From positions 6,651,490 through 6,715,489 of the forward strand of contig JAVGWO010000026.1 in NCBI GenBank assembly GCA_034509495.1: a stretch of DNA of 64,000 nt, written 5' to 3'. This DNA is from Acestrorhynchus altus (taxonomy: Eukaryota; Chordata; Actinopteri; Characiformes; Acestrorhynchidae). The stretch's first letter is position 1; each line of letters begins with the position of its first letter. The notes beneath the pieces are model-generated. The model searched no databases and had not been told where the DNA came from. It saw only the letters and a program-made list of their open reading frames with translations. The position numbers were made by a program, and so were the translations under genes. Below, in pieces: positions 9,701 through 20,229 of this stretch.

Positions 9701-12673
9701 TCTAGGAGTATAATTAAGATGTGTTCATCAAAGCTGAAAGTGTAATTGAAGAACCAAAAAAGCACTTTTAGCAGATGCCGAGGAAACAAATAATGTGTCT
9801 CTGTGAATAACAGGGATCAGAAATATCTCTGACGTAAGAGATTTGTCACCGCTGAGAGAGGGCACATTTTCAGGTCCCTGAGGAGGAGAGTGGTTGCTGT
9901 GACAACAATGATTATGGATAAAGATAGCTGTCAAACTGGCCTGATGATTCAGCACCAAGAAGTTCAAAATCTATGTATGAAGAGTTCACTTAATACCTTG
10001 AAGAAGCATTTAAACAGTTTCTTATTGCTGTACCTGACTGATTTTATAATCCTGGCACCCTGCAATGACTGAGATTGAGAAAAGTTGGTTTGAAATCTTT
10101 GTAAATGTATTAAAAATAAAAACACCAAAATATAACACATACCAATCAATCAATCAATCAGTCAATTAATCAAAGTTTATTTGTATAGCGCTTTTTACAA
10201 CAAGGAGTTGTCACAAAGCGGCTTTACAAAAATACGGGTCCTAAAATGAGCAGCCAGCGGGTAAACAGTGGCAAGGAAATACTCCCTCAGGCTAGGAGGA
10301 AGAAACCTTGAGAGGAACCAAAGCTCAAGAGAGGAACCCATCCTCCTCTGGTCGACATAGGTATTCAGAGCCTTTGCCACTCAAAATTGAGCTCTGGTGC
10401 ATCTTGTTTCCACTGATCATCCAACTGGATTTGGAAAGACACACGCCAGTTCATAAAAGGTTCCATAGTAGACAGTGCATGTCAGAGCACAAACAAAGCC
10501 ATGAAGTCTGAGGAATTGTCTAGACCTCAGAGATGGAGATCTGGGGACAGATCTGGGGAAGGGTACAGAAACATTTCTGCTGCATTGAAGGTCCCAATGA
10601 GCACAGTGCCCTCCATCATCCATAAATGGAAGAAGTATGGAACCACCAGGACTCTTCATAGAGCTGGCCGTCTGGCTGAACTGAGTGATCGTGGTAGAAG
10701 GACCTTAATCAGGGAGGTGACAAAAAACCCAATGGTCCCTCTAACAGAGCTCCAGTGTTGCTCCTTGTTGAGAAAAGACCATTTCAACCATTTCTGCAGC
10801 ACTCCACCAATCATGCCAGTATGGTACAGTGGCTAGATTGAAAACACTCCTCAGTAAAAGGCACATGACAGCCTGTATAAAGGACTCCCAGACCATGAAA
10901 AACATTGTCTGATGAAACAAAGATTGAACTATTTAGCCCCAATACCAAGCACCATGTCTGGAGGAAACCAGGCACTGCTCATCACCTAGCCAATACCATT
11001 CCTATAGTGAAGCATGGTAGTGGCAGTATCATGTTGTGGGGATGTTGTTCTGCAGCAGGAACTGGGAAAGATGACTGCAGCAATATAGAAATACACCCTT
11101 GATGATAACCTGCTCCAGAGCACTCTGGACCTCAGATTGGGACAAAGGTTTGTCTTCCAACAGGATAACGACTCCCAAGCACACAGCCAAGATAACAAAG
11201 GAGTGGCTTCAGGAGAACTCTGTGAATGTCCTTGAGTGGCCCAGCCAGATCCCAGACCTGAACCCAATTGAACATTTCTGGAGAGTTCTAAAAATGGCTG
11301 TGCACCTGTCCAACTGTCCCATCCAATCTAATGGAGATTGAGAGGTTCTGCAAAGAAGAATGGGAGAAACTTCCCAAAAACAGGTGTGCCAAGCTTGTAG
11401 CATCATAATCAAAAAGACTTGGGGCTGTAATTGCTGCCAAAGGTGCTTCAACATCGTACTGAGCAAAGGCACTTTTTGTGTTTTATTTTTAAGAAATTTG
11501 CAAAGATTTCAAACAAACCTTTCTCACATTGTGGGTATTATGGGTAGAATGTGGATGTAACATGTAACATAAACTGTGGAAAAAGTGAAGCACTGTGAAT
11601 ACTTTCCAGATGCACTGTAGCTTATAGCTCATGAAAATCAGAAATCCAGAATCTGAAGATTTCAAGCTTGGGTAGATTGCTATTCAAATTGTATCAATAT
11701 TAAAATGAAGAAGGCCTGAAATACATTTAAGATATACAACAATTTACCTTTTTGAATTATATTAGGGAATAAAGTTGAATATTTTAAATCCCTGAGATGC
11801 ACTAAAGAAACTTTATACTAGTAGTCTTGTGTATAGTTCCTCATACAAAAAAAACATGTTTGTTCACTTTTGGAAAAAATGTTAATCTGGCAGATGTTCT
11901 TTATATTATTGCAAAACTTCATGATAAATGGACCAATAAAATGCTCCAAAAGACGTTTTGGATTATGTTGGTATTTTGGTGTGACAGCGATTTTATATTT
12001 AGAGAAAGTGCATTTCAGCAGATACAGATATTTAGAGCCCTAAACAGAGAGAGAGAAACAGATAATGGCATTATATTATACCTCTAGCATAAATGTTTTT
12101 GTTTATAGGTGTAGAATGAACAGTTCAGCAATTTTACCAGGGTGCTACTGAGGCAACTCAGGTTACATACGACCTGAATTTCTGTAATAAATACAAATCA
12201 ACTATGACATTAACACCTCATTCCTTTTGCTGCATTAACAGATCTGAGAATTCAGGGGCTCCACACAGCCTCTCAAGTGAGGTGGGGCCTCCTCCACCAT
12301 TAATGAACCTTAGGTGCTGTCCAAATCTTTAGTGTATTAATTCATTACTAACATAAAAAAGTGATTTTAACACACATTTTTCTAAAAAACAAAACAAAGC
12401 AAAAAAAAAAACCACAGCATCCCTCAAGAAGTGAAGTCAGGTTGCAGAGGTTCTGTACCTGAAGCGCTCCTGTCCCGCTGTATCCCAAATCTGGAGTTTG
12501 ATGCGTTTCCCCGGTTCGATCTCAACCAGGCGAGAGAAGAAATCCACACCTACTGTTGGGTCTGACACCTGGGCAAAACGACCCTCAGTGAAGCGCCTGA
12601 TCAAACATGATTTACCAACAGTGGAGTCTCCAATGACGATCAGACGAAACTGGTAAAGCCATATCGCCTCCAT
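6297..12673 (-). CDS. rab39b: rab39b, complete two-exon small GTPase (213 aa)
   Basis: The coding sequence is complement(6297..6723, 12459..12673), 642 bases giving 213 aa, the length of human RAB39B. RAB39B is a neuron-enriched Golgi/endosomal Rab linked in mammals to synaptic function and autophagy. The first 72 residues match mammalian RAB39B essentially completely. Visible motifs are P-loop GDSTVGKS (15-22), switch I DPTVGVDFF with Thr40, switch II WDTAGQE (63-69), base-recognition HKCD (123-126, the Rab39-type variant of NKxD), ETSA (151-154) and a CLC double-prenylation C-terminus (211-213). The 39A isoform is excluded because the loop before DPTVG has the short 39B form. The single intron (12458 to 6724) splits the Arg72 codon at the usual Rab39 position. 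It is convergent with vbp1. Teleosts can carry two rab39b copies; which one this is cannot be decided here. Confidence 0.96.
6724..7479. other. rab39b intron, 3' part
   Basis: This is AT-rich intronic DNA between the exon 2 acceptor and the intact Tc1 element. I see nothing recognisable. Confidence 0.5.
7480..9101 (-). mobile_element. Structurally complete Tc1-like transposon, 1622 bp, IR/DR type
   Basis: The element starts CAGTGGGGAAAATAAGTA and ends with the reverse complement; TA duplications lie at 7478-7479 and 9102-9103. Long inverted repeats of about 200 bp at each end each hold two direct repeats. The outer ones sit at about 7484-7504 and 9078-9097 and the inner ones at about 7676-7696 and 8901-8921, all around AAATAAGTATTTNGTCA. 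This is the IR/DR architecture of vertebrate Tc1 elements such as Sleeping Beauty. The transposase frame between the arms is intact. It sits antisense-neutral in the rab39b intron, in the same orientation as the host gene, and does not touch the splice sites. Confidence 0.95.
7713..8735 (-). CDS. Tc1-like transposase, uninterrupted, 340 aa
   Basis: This is a DD34E transposase that cuts and pastes the surrounding element at TA sites. In order it shows a paired-like HTH (about 6-50; SAIGKQLGVKKSTVGAII), a GRPR-type hinge RSGAPRK (57-63), a second HTH (about 65-115) and the catalytic core. The core has Asp153 in WSDETKVE, Asp244 in QHDNDPKH and Glu279 in SPDLNPIENLW. Exactly 34 residues lie between Asp244 and Glu279. 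A glycine-rich box HGGGNIMLWGCFSAKG lies at 187-202. The 340-aa length equals active family members and no stop or frameshift occurs. ATG at 8735 begins MVKTKELSED, the usual Tc1 start. Whether it is still active cannot be told from sequence alone. Confidence 0.95.
   Translation of the reverse strand: MVKTKELSEDTRNRIVDLHQAGKTESAIGKQLGVKKSTVGAIIRKWKTYKTTTNLPRSGAPRKISARGVKMITRTVRKNPRTTRGDLVNDLQKAGTNVTKATISNTLRRQGLRSCSARRVPLLKPVHIQARLKFAREHLDVPEEYWENVIWSDETKVELFGKNTTRRVWRTVNAELHPKNTIPTVKHGGGNIMLWGCFSAKGPGRLVRVHERMNGAMYCEILGANLLPSARAMKMKRGWVFQHDNDPKHTARATKEWLRKKHFKVLEWPSQSPDLNPIENLWRELKVRVARRQPQNITALEEICMEEWANIPATVCANLVKTYRKRLTSFIANRGYTTKY
9102..10144. other. rab39b intron, middle
   Basis: This is AT-rich intronic DNA with no exon-like frame or recognised repeat, apart from a short CAAT tetranucleotide run near its right end. 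Confidence 0.5.
10145..10360. repeat. Dispersed teleost repeat (TTTATTTGTATAGCGC type)
   Basis: The block opens with a (TCAA)n run, then GTTTATTTGTATAGCGCTTT, an AAAGCGGCTTTACA motif, and a GAGGAAGAAACCTTGAGAGG...CCCATCCTCCTCTGG tail. I know this combination as a common interspersed repeat of teleost genomes. No coding capacity is seen. Confidence 0.7.
10361..11617 (+). mobile_element. Degenerate Tc1-like transposon, second family, 5' truncated
   Basis: The right end is a proper Tc1 terminus (ACTTTCCAGATGCACTG, then TA). The left terminus is missing at the junction with the preceding repeat. Plus-strand transposase pieces are readable in several frames: MKSEELS...GEGYRNISAALKVPMSTV near 10501, SDETKIELFSPNTKHHVWRK near 10905, and LEWPSQIPDLNPIEHFWR near 11240. 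The reading frame is broken several times, one segment between the HTHs and the core is deleted, and the second Asp region is altered (QQDNDSQ-like). It is inactive. Confidence 0.9.
11620..12458. other. rab39b intron, 5' part
   Basis: This AT-rich stretch lies between the decayed Tc1 and the exon 1 donor. No feature is recognised. Confidence 0.5.
12459..12673 (-). CDS. rab39b: rab39b coding exon 1 (codons 1-72 part)
   Basis: The ATG is at 12673-12671. The exon carries the P-loop, switch I and WDTAGQERF, and ends inside the Arg72 codon at a GTACAG donor (12458). No upstream in-frame Met extends the known Rab39 start. Confidence 0.96.
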
Positions 12674-13090
12674 AGCTGTCCGGCTCTGTGGAGATCAAGA
12701 GTAAAAACTCAAACAATTACAGTGAAGAAATATAGCACTTACCGATACATATATAGGTCAACACCTGACCCTATGACATCCCTCTTCCCTGTGTTGTTCT
12801 GTCAAACATGATCATGTATCTGAATGTTAACACAGCTGAATGGAAGACAGTTGTTTGTGTCTTTTTTCTGCAGCCTGTCTTACCGGGCTGAGAGTGACAT
12901 CACTGCAGGTTGAAATTACTCCCCGAGTAATTACATATTAGACGGCTGGAAGACACTATTTCAGCTACTGTTCATTGGTGACAGCATTACGTATCTCCTC
13001 CTCACTCTGAAGAACACTTAAAAATAAAGCTCCTAAATAGTGCTTGAGATGGATGTAGCAGGAAAAGAATTCACTGGTATAGAATTTTTA
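12674..13090 (-). promoter_or_regulatory. Presumed rab39b 5' UTR and proximal promoter
   Basis: The region lies directly upstream of the rab39b start codon on the minus strand. It is not CpG-rich and shows no clear TATA box, so the assignment rests on position only. The next gene (Rab32/38-like) starts divergently at 18157. Confidence 0.3.
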
Positions 13091-13099
13091 CCTTATGTG

Positions 13100-13625
13100 T
13101 TTCTTCACACTCACAGATCTCATTTACAACAGTTAGTCTGTGTTCAGCATCAAGATCAATGGTTTGCTGTCACATGTCACACATCCAGAAGGCCTGGTGT
13201 CATGGAGTGGGGTGCAATTTCGTATGATGCTAGATAACCTTTGGTCATCATTGCAGGCACTTAGCCAAACATTACATTAAAGAGGTTCAACAACCAGTGA
13301 TACTACCTTTTTGAAAAGCATGCTTGGTGTACTATTCCATCAGGACAACATACAACATCTCAAGCTCACCTTGAAGACACAGATACTATGCCATGGCCAG
13401 TCGCATCACCAGACCTATCCCTGATTGTATATGTGTGGTATGCTATTGGACGCGCTATCAACACTCCACCCCTACCACACAATCTCCAGGAACTGAATGA
13501 GAATATTCAAGCTGCATGGGATGGATTATTGCAGAACATCATTAGGAACCTCATCAACTCCATTCAGAGATGTCTGGCATGTTGCATTGTACCTGACGCC
13601 ATACTGAGAGATGCGTCTTCTGTAT
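13100..13625 (+). mobile_element. Tc1-type transposase remnant, third family
   Basis: Plus-strand fragments are recognisable: GVMEWGAISYDAR near 13200, then QDNIQ-like text, and at 13388-13620 MPWPVASPDLSLIVYVWYAI with IGRAINTPPLPHNLQELNEN. The block SPDLSxIxxVW is the third-catalytic-residue region of Tc1 enzymes, but the Glu is lost (IVYVW instead of IEHVW). No terminal repeats are visible. It is an old fragment. Confidence 0.8.
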
Positions 13626-13639
13626 GTATCAGTCTAAAT

Positions 13640-15287
13640 GTTTAATCATTTATTATTCCTGGTCACCTTCATCTTCCTTCTCTATAGTATTACAATCTGA
13701 CTCTCCTGTCTGGGTGCAAAAATGAGGTGGATAAACTTCAAAATTGGTTTGTAATTTTACTTTTCCTCTAGTTATGATATGTCAAGTTATGTTTTGCCCC
13801 GGCAGCATTGGTATATACAATCCACTCTGAAAAATAAGGGCGCAATACATAGTGCAATGACATAGCAGAAGCAGTTTTGGTTCCATAAAGAACAAATTTT
13901 AAAGAATCTTTGAATGTGAAGAGCCTTTAAATTGGTAAAATACCTTTACATTGAACTCTTTCTTCATATTTAAATCTCTTCAAGGAAAATATTATTTCTT
14001 TCCAGTTTTAGGTTCAGTTATTATTCATTACAGTTCTAGTGCAAAATGATGTAGCAACGTTTCATGCAAGTCAGAGATGTTAGCAACAAGGGGGGGACAT
14101 GTCCCCTCCAATACATACAGTGACTAAAGCTTTGGTATGGTAATATTGGTTAGGTTAGATTTGACATGCAGCAAGTCTAATCATGGTTGAACTTTGAGAT
14201 AGGATGGTGGTACTGATGACTATCAGTATAAGAGTGACAACAGCAAAATATGAATGTATGATATGATGTTAAAACAGCTTCTTTTATAGCTTAGTGGTTT
14301 TAGAATTAAATATTGGATTATTGTTGGTAAGTAAAGAAGATTACGAGAAGATCAGAATATAGAGTTTTGGATGTGAAATTTCCACTGTCTTTTAACCACT
14401 CCCCTCTTGTAGACTCAGAACCATCAAAGTCAGCATAAGTTGTCAGAGCTGTGGTGCTCATGAACTGAAGGGGACACTATTAAATAAATCAGTGGTTAGA
14501 GTTTTTCCTAATTCCAGCACGCCTGATCCAACTAATCAAAATGAACTAATGAACTGGGTGTGTTACAGCAGGAACACACTGCGAGCAGCAGGGCAGTGGT
14601 ACTCCAGGGCCAGGATTGAAAACCAACTAAATAGATCAGCACAGATGCCTTTCTGTGGCATAAATGTGTCTTTGCATAATTTTATAAATGATATCAGTCT
14701 GGAACTTTCTGCAACGACAGTACATTAATGTTTCCTCAAACCTCTACATTACCTCTATTACTAGACTTTCAGTCTTAATCAACATCTGTTTGCTCTGAAT
14801 TTACTGTGTGTGTGAGCAGTCTGTGTACTTGTCTGTTGTGTTTTTCATGTTACGTGTTGTATTTGTGTGCATCCACCAAGACCAATTCCTACTATATATA
14901 CAAGGAAATGATTCCCATATGAGTGCTAGATTAAAGAGAATGTAGTCAAACGTTAAATCAAAGCTGAAGTGCTAGTCATGCTCAGTGATGTTGGTGCTTT
15001 AAATGTGTGATTTAAAGTTTTTGTGTCCATGTTTGTGTCCATCACTTGTGCTGTTTCCTGCCAGGTCCTTATGGCAACGCCCCCATTCTCAAGGCATTGG
15101 TTCACACATTTTAAGTGAGCTGGGCATGTTAAATTATGCCCGGCCGAGGCATGCACCTCAGCCCTGACCAGGAAGAAGCTGATAAAATGATTAAATAGCT
15201 GAAATGCAGCCAAATAGTTCTGTTTATGTGCACTTTTGTATGTCCTTTCCTTTTAGAGCCCTGTTCTCACACCCTAAATATCCTATA
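13640..15287. other. Gene-free interval with one weak MITE-like block
   Basis: Mostly unrecognised AT-rich DNA. Around 14500-14630, TTTCCTAATTCCAGCACG ... CAGGGCCAGGATTGAAAACC resembles the dispersed TIR-type repeat also seen at about 19245-19415 and 36455-36870. No gene is seen. Confidence 0.45.
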
Positions 15288-15622
15288 GAAGAGGGTTTCT
15301 CAACCTGTGGGCTGTGAAGCACTCTCTAGTGGCTTGCAGGCCCATTCTCAGGGTGAGGCAGTAGTCTGTAGTGGGCCAGAAATGGCACTTTTAAATCATA
15401 ATCATTAAGTCTGAGTGAAAAAAAAAAAAAGAAAAATCAAGAGATTAGTCATTGCTACTTGGGGCCCAACATAGAGACTGACCATTTTTGTAAGCTACAT
15501 TTCAGACAGATGTTTTTAATGAAGATCTGCTATTTTAAAAGCTGTTGTTCAGGCCCAAATTCTCACACTTTCATTGTCAGTGGGCTGTGAAGTGGAAAAG
15601 GCTGAGACCCCCTGCTCTAGAA
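15288..15622. mobile_element. hAT-like non-autonomous element, degenerate
   Basis: The left part (AGAGGGTTTCTCAACCTGTG then GGCTGTGAAG) and the right part (TGGGCTGTGAAGTGGAAAAG, GCTGAGACCCCCTGCTCTAG) resemble the subterminal and terminal parts of MITEs whose ends read roughly CAGGGGTTCTCAACC. Target duplications are not clear. Confidence 0.5.
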
Positions 15623-16540
15623 CATGCCTTTGTGAGCTACTGGTGGTAAATGCTGGTGACTGTAAATTGGCTGCAGATGCATCTCTGCTGTTACACACAC
15701 ACACTGCTGTGTCCAGACAGGATTATACAGGGTGCCTGCCAGTGCAAACACTATAGGCCACAGTATTCAACCAGTCATCCAGCAGCCACCATCCTATTGT
15801 CCCACACCGGATGCCGTAGCCACGGTGAGGACATATATCTGCTGCATGCACATAAACAACATGCACTCACATTTCTGACATGCACATTAGATCAGGATAA
15901 TATCAAATTATACCCTGACGTTTATTATATATAATATCCCATAAAATCGTCTCTGGGATGTCCACAAACTAACTCATTATCCTACATCATTTAAAGCCCA
16001 TCAAAACAAAGGCAGAGAGAATATTAGGTACTAAGTACTTTAAGACTTAAGACCACAGGATCAAGCAGTCTTTCTTTCAAAAGGCCCACCCAGTGTGACC
16101 AGTCCAGATCCTCTTCTCACAGGGTCAGTGGAACAATAAACACCTCTCATTAATTGCATTCTATCCTACTTACTGTGTCAGGCTGGGCTGCTCAGCAGAG
16201 AGAGGTCTCCATGCTCCTGAAAGGAAGGTAGACTTTATAGGGAAGCTGCTCCAGCCTGCCTCCTCCCTTCCTGACAGCCAGTCCACAGTAAACCCTCTAC
16301 TGTCCCAGCAGAGACCCCCACCACACTCCTCACCAGGTCAGACTCCCAAGCACCGCCCCGTGATCAGCTGGACGCTGGAATTGTTTGGGAATTGTGCTGA
16401 TGAAATGGCAGCAACATCCCACAGCCTGACTCATCCCGCATCAGCACCAGCGTCGTAAAGCTCAGAAGAGCTGCGCAGCGAAAAATGCTGCTCTTTTAGT
16501 GGAATTACGACCATGCTCGACCAAGCTGCTTGATCACCTC
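15623..16540. other. Gene-free interval
   Basis: No recognisable gene or repeat. The part from about 16140 to 16500 is less AT-rich and more complex than its surroundings and could be regulatory, but nothing specific supports that. Confidence 0.4.
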
Positions 16541-16544
16541 TTAC

Positions 16545-17210
16545 TACCATGTTGGAAAAACCAGCATGACCTGCTGGTCAACCAGTTTACCAGTTGACAA
16601 TCTTTCCCAATTTGACCAGCAAGATCCACAAAACTATACTGGTCAACCATAATGACCATGACTTGCAAGACTACACTGGTCAACCAGCTTAACCATCTTT
16701 CCCAAGCTGCCCAGCATGACACGCAAGACTACACTGGTCAACCATGAAGACCAATTTTCCCAAGATGACCAGCATGACCCGAAAGACTACACGGGTCAAC
16801 CATCATGGCCACCTTTCCAAAGGTGACCAAGATTCAGCATGATAACTGGGTGATGGTGATGCTGGTCATGCTGCTCAACCAGTGTTTTGATGTTGTCATG
16901 TTGGTTGACCGGCATCACAAGCATCACAAACTGAAATACACCATACACTTTGCTGGTCAAGAGCTGATTGATCAAGATGCTGGTCTACCAAACAGTTTAC
17001 CAGTATAGGGCATATTTTTGCCATCATTTAACCACCTTGATCATCAAAGACCAGTTTAGACCATCCAAAACCAGCTACCAACAGTAGCTCATCTTGGATT
17101 GGATTTTTAGTTGTGTACTTGAGTTTGGTCACGCTGGTCATTCTCTATGGCCATGGTGGTCATGCTAGTTGACAGTGGTTAACTAGCTTGGTCATGTTGG
17201 ACATGTCTGT
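16545..17210. repeat. Degenerate tandem array built on CTGGTCAACCA, unit about 60 bp
   Basis: The phrase GACTACACTGGTCAACCA recurs near 16670, 16725 and 16785 (period about 60), alternating with TTTCCCAAGNTGNCCAGCAT. The array then decays rightward into scattered GGTCATGCTGGT words. The same vocabulary recurs elsewhere in the window (about 19430-19520, 28985-29135, 48230-48400). Confidence 0.75.
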
Positions 17211-17219
17211 AGACGAGCT

Positions 17220-17405
17220 AAATACTCATCATCAAAATGGGATGAGTTGATGGGGTGGTGGTGGTAGTGGGATGAGGTTGTTTGATCAGGTGATGGTGGT
17301 GGTGGGATGAGGTGGTGGGATATGGTGGTGATGATGGGATGAGGTGATGGGGTGGTGGTGGGATTACGTGATAGGTTGGTGGTGGGACGGGTTGATGGGG
17401 GGTAT
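17220..17405. repeat. G-rich minisatellite (GATGAGGTGATGGGGTGGTGGTG)
   Basis: Imperfect copies of GGGATGAGGTGATGG and GGTGGTGGT follow one another. The plus strand is strongly G-rich and pyrimidine-poor. Confidence 0.85.
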
Positions 17406-17639
17406 AATATGTAGGGTAGGGCTGTAGTATCTGAAGTACAAACGGATCAGGTGTGGAGGTAAAGCCGTGGTCAGATCACACTCCTGTAGGAACAGTAACG
17501 GAGCTGATAATGAGCCTCTGCTTCTCTCTGAACTCCACTTTAGTCCAGGTTTTACGGGCGGACGTGGCGAGCCTGAGGCATGATGGGAGATGTAGTTCTG
17601 CAATTTTGGGCTTTTCTTAAACTCGCGTTTAATTGGCTG

Positions 17640-17760
17640 TGTGGTGGAGCGAGCTGAAGCAGACAGGCGTGAGGAGAGGAGAGGAGAAGAGGAGAGGAGA
17701 AAGAGGAGGACAAGACAGGAGAGGAGAGGAGAGGAGAGCTGAGCTGAGCTGAGCTCTGAC
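17640..17760. repeat. Polypurine GAGGA tract with (GAGCT)n tail
   Basis: A run of GAGGAGAGGA-type repeats is followed by four copies of GAGCT. It lies about 400 bases upstream of the Rab32/38-like start codon and may fall in its promoter or 5' leader. Confidence 0.85.
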
Positions 17761-17829
17761 TCGGAGTTTAGAAGAGTTTAATGAGCTGCGAAATGTGCAG
17801 GTCACTCAACACTGCTCCAGTGTCCGCGG

Positions 17830-18155
17830 TAGTGGGGTTTTGTGTGCTCAGTCAGGGTGGGGTCAGGTTTGGGGTCAGGTTTGGGGTCTGGTGTGGTCAG
17901 TCTGGATAGGGGTCTGGTGTGGTCAGTCAGGGTGGGATCTGGTGTGGTCAGTCTGTTTTGAGGTCTGACTTGGGGTCAGGTGGGGTCAGTCAGTTTTGGG
18001 GTCCGGTATGGTCAGCTAGGGTGGGGTCAGGTGTTGTGAGTCTGTTTTGGGGTCAGTAGTGGTCATTCTGGTTTGGGGTCAGGTGTGGACAGTCTGTCTT
18101 GGGGTCAGGTGTGGTCAGTCAGGTTTGGGTACTGGTGTGGTCAGTCAGGGTGGGG
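17830..18155. repeat. G-rich minisatellite abutting the Rab32/38-like start codon
   Basis: About nine imperfect copies of a unit like GGTGTGGTCAGTCNGG plus TTTGGGGTCT (roughly 30-40 bp) run up to one base before the ATG at 18157. The frame upstream of that ATG is open for 28 codons but offers only TTG, not ATG, so no N-terminal extension is called. Confidence 0.85.
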
Positions 18156-18156
18156 G

Positions 18157-18349
18157 ATGCAGCAGGAGCGTTTGCTGAAAGTGCTGGTCATTGGAGACTT
18201 AGGTGTGGGGAAAACAGCCATTATCAAGCGCTACGTGCACCAAGTGTTCTCCCAGCACTATAGAGCCACCATCGGGGTGGACTTTGCCCTAAAGGTCCTC
18301 AACTGGGACCACAGGACAGTGATCCGCCTGCAGCTGTGGGACATCGCTG
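18157..18349 (+). CDS. Rab32/38-like exon 1 (codons 1-65 part)
   Basis: Begins MQQERLLKVLVIGDLGVGKT and ends in the first base of Gly65 at a GTAAGC donor (18350). The ATG is the only Met in frame upstream of the P-loop. Confidence 0.92.
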
Positions 18350-20158
18350 GTAAGCAAAACAAAGGAGATTTTATTCTCAGCAGACCCTAAGACTACTCCA
18401 GTGTGTCTTCATTTGAGTTTTATAAATGTTTTTTTTTTTCCTTAAAAATGTCATCAAACGTACTTTTTTTAACAATAAGACACTTTACATGAATTATTTA
18501 TAAAGATTAGATTGATAAGGATATGTTTAATAATGACAGTCATGCCAATAAAAACACAACAACCCAATCCTTTATTATTTTTATTATTTATATATGTATC
18601 AGGATTATCCCTTCTCGGGACTTTTATTCTGGAATTTGAACACTGTGTGAGCAGAGAGAAGCACACAGCCCCTCCCTCTCACTCTGGTCAGTCGGACTCT
18701 GCGTGCAGGTTGAGCATGTACATGAAAATGAGTGAATTTTAGCTGTTTTCCAAGCTGGAGTACTGACCGATTTTTCATCACACAATACTGATGATTAGAT
18801 AAGGCAAGTGTGGCGGTTTGTTATGATATTCATATCATGTCTGTAGCTGATCCTGAGCCTTTTGTCAAACTTGGAAGACAAGAATGTGACTGCCCGCAAA
18901 GATGGATCCACCATCAGACTCGATGTGTAGACCTCGTATCATCATGTGATCAACCAGCTCTGGTTCAGATATAGTATTTCACTTTGTGCAGACCACCCCT
19001 GATTTCCAGAGTGCTTGTGAAAATAGGCCGACACTGTAAACGTGACATTTTCAACAGAAACGTTGAGACTATACTTTCTACATCTACATCATCTCCAGCA
19101 GTGTTTACTGTCCAAATCCGCCAGTGGATCTGTACACAGGTTTCTTGGGTAACGTTGATAATGGTAAAGGAATGTTTTAAGTTTAAGCTCAAAAATCCAG
19201 CTCCAGACCAGCTTTTTGTGATCTTGTTTCACATGTTCTAAGCCAGTGTTTCTCAAACTCAGTCCTGGTGCCCCTCAGCCCTGCACATTCAGTGGATCAC
19301 TTACTCCCACCACACTGGACTCAACTAATCAGCTCAGATCAGGAGGCGTTTTAAAGCTGAGAATCTGCTGAAATGTCCAGGGCAGGGACGCCGCCAGGAC
19401 TGGGTTTGAGAATGACTTGATGGTCATCCAGCTTGGTAATACTGGAACATGCTGGTTGAAATTCTTGATCATGTTGGTCAATGTGGTTGAGAAGTTGGTC
19501 ATCCAAGCAATGGCAACAGGATATTTAACTGGGATGTTGGATTAGCCTCCAGAATCACTTGCCAGAGACTGTATTAACCTGCTTTTCCAGTAAGTTTATT
19601 CTGCTTTATGGTCAGATTCCAGAAGACTACTGAACTCAGCTGACGTGGGTTCTCATCGCTGTTGCTTCACTCATGCATGGAGCTCTAACCCATTTGTTGC
19701 TATCGATTCTATAAATGTCTTTGTTTCTTCAGAAAATGTCATCCCAAACATGAATAATTAGGAGTGTGGTCACGGTGGGCTGGACATTGCTGTTACAGCG
19801 TCAGCAGAGTTAATCATTTGCCGTTTCTGATTTTATTACGCACCCCCCTTGGAATGCTTTGTTTAAACATTCCTTGTGCTCCCTGATTCTCTGTGTCTTT
19901 CGGTTCACAATGGGATAAACCTCTCTCTGTCCATTTCAGGGAATGTGAGTGAGAGTGATGGAAGTCGCGTGGTGTTATCAGCTGGTTTCATGCCTAAATT
20001 TGTTTCATGTGAGGGAAACCGGAGCTCACACCACCTATACGCAAGCACCAAGACTCTCACACACACTTACACTATATGTCCAAATGTTTGTGGACACTTC
20101 TTCTACTAATTCAGCTACATTAAGTTGCACCCATTGCTAACACAGATGTGCAAATTCA

Positions 20159-20229
<71 letters not shown>

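Noticed and set aside
18073..18156. 28-codon N-terminal extension of the Rab32/38-like protein
   Set aside because: The upstream frame begins at TTG and is encoded by minisatellite. ATG at 18157 gives the normal Rab N-terminus.
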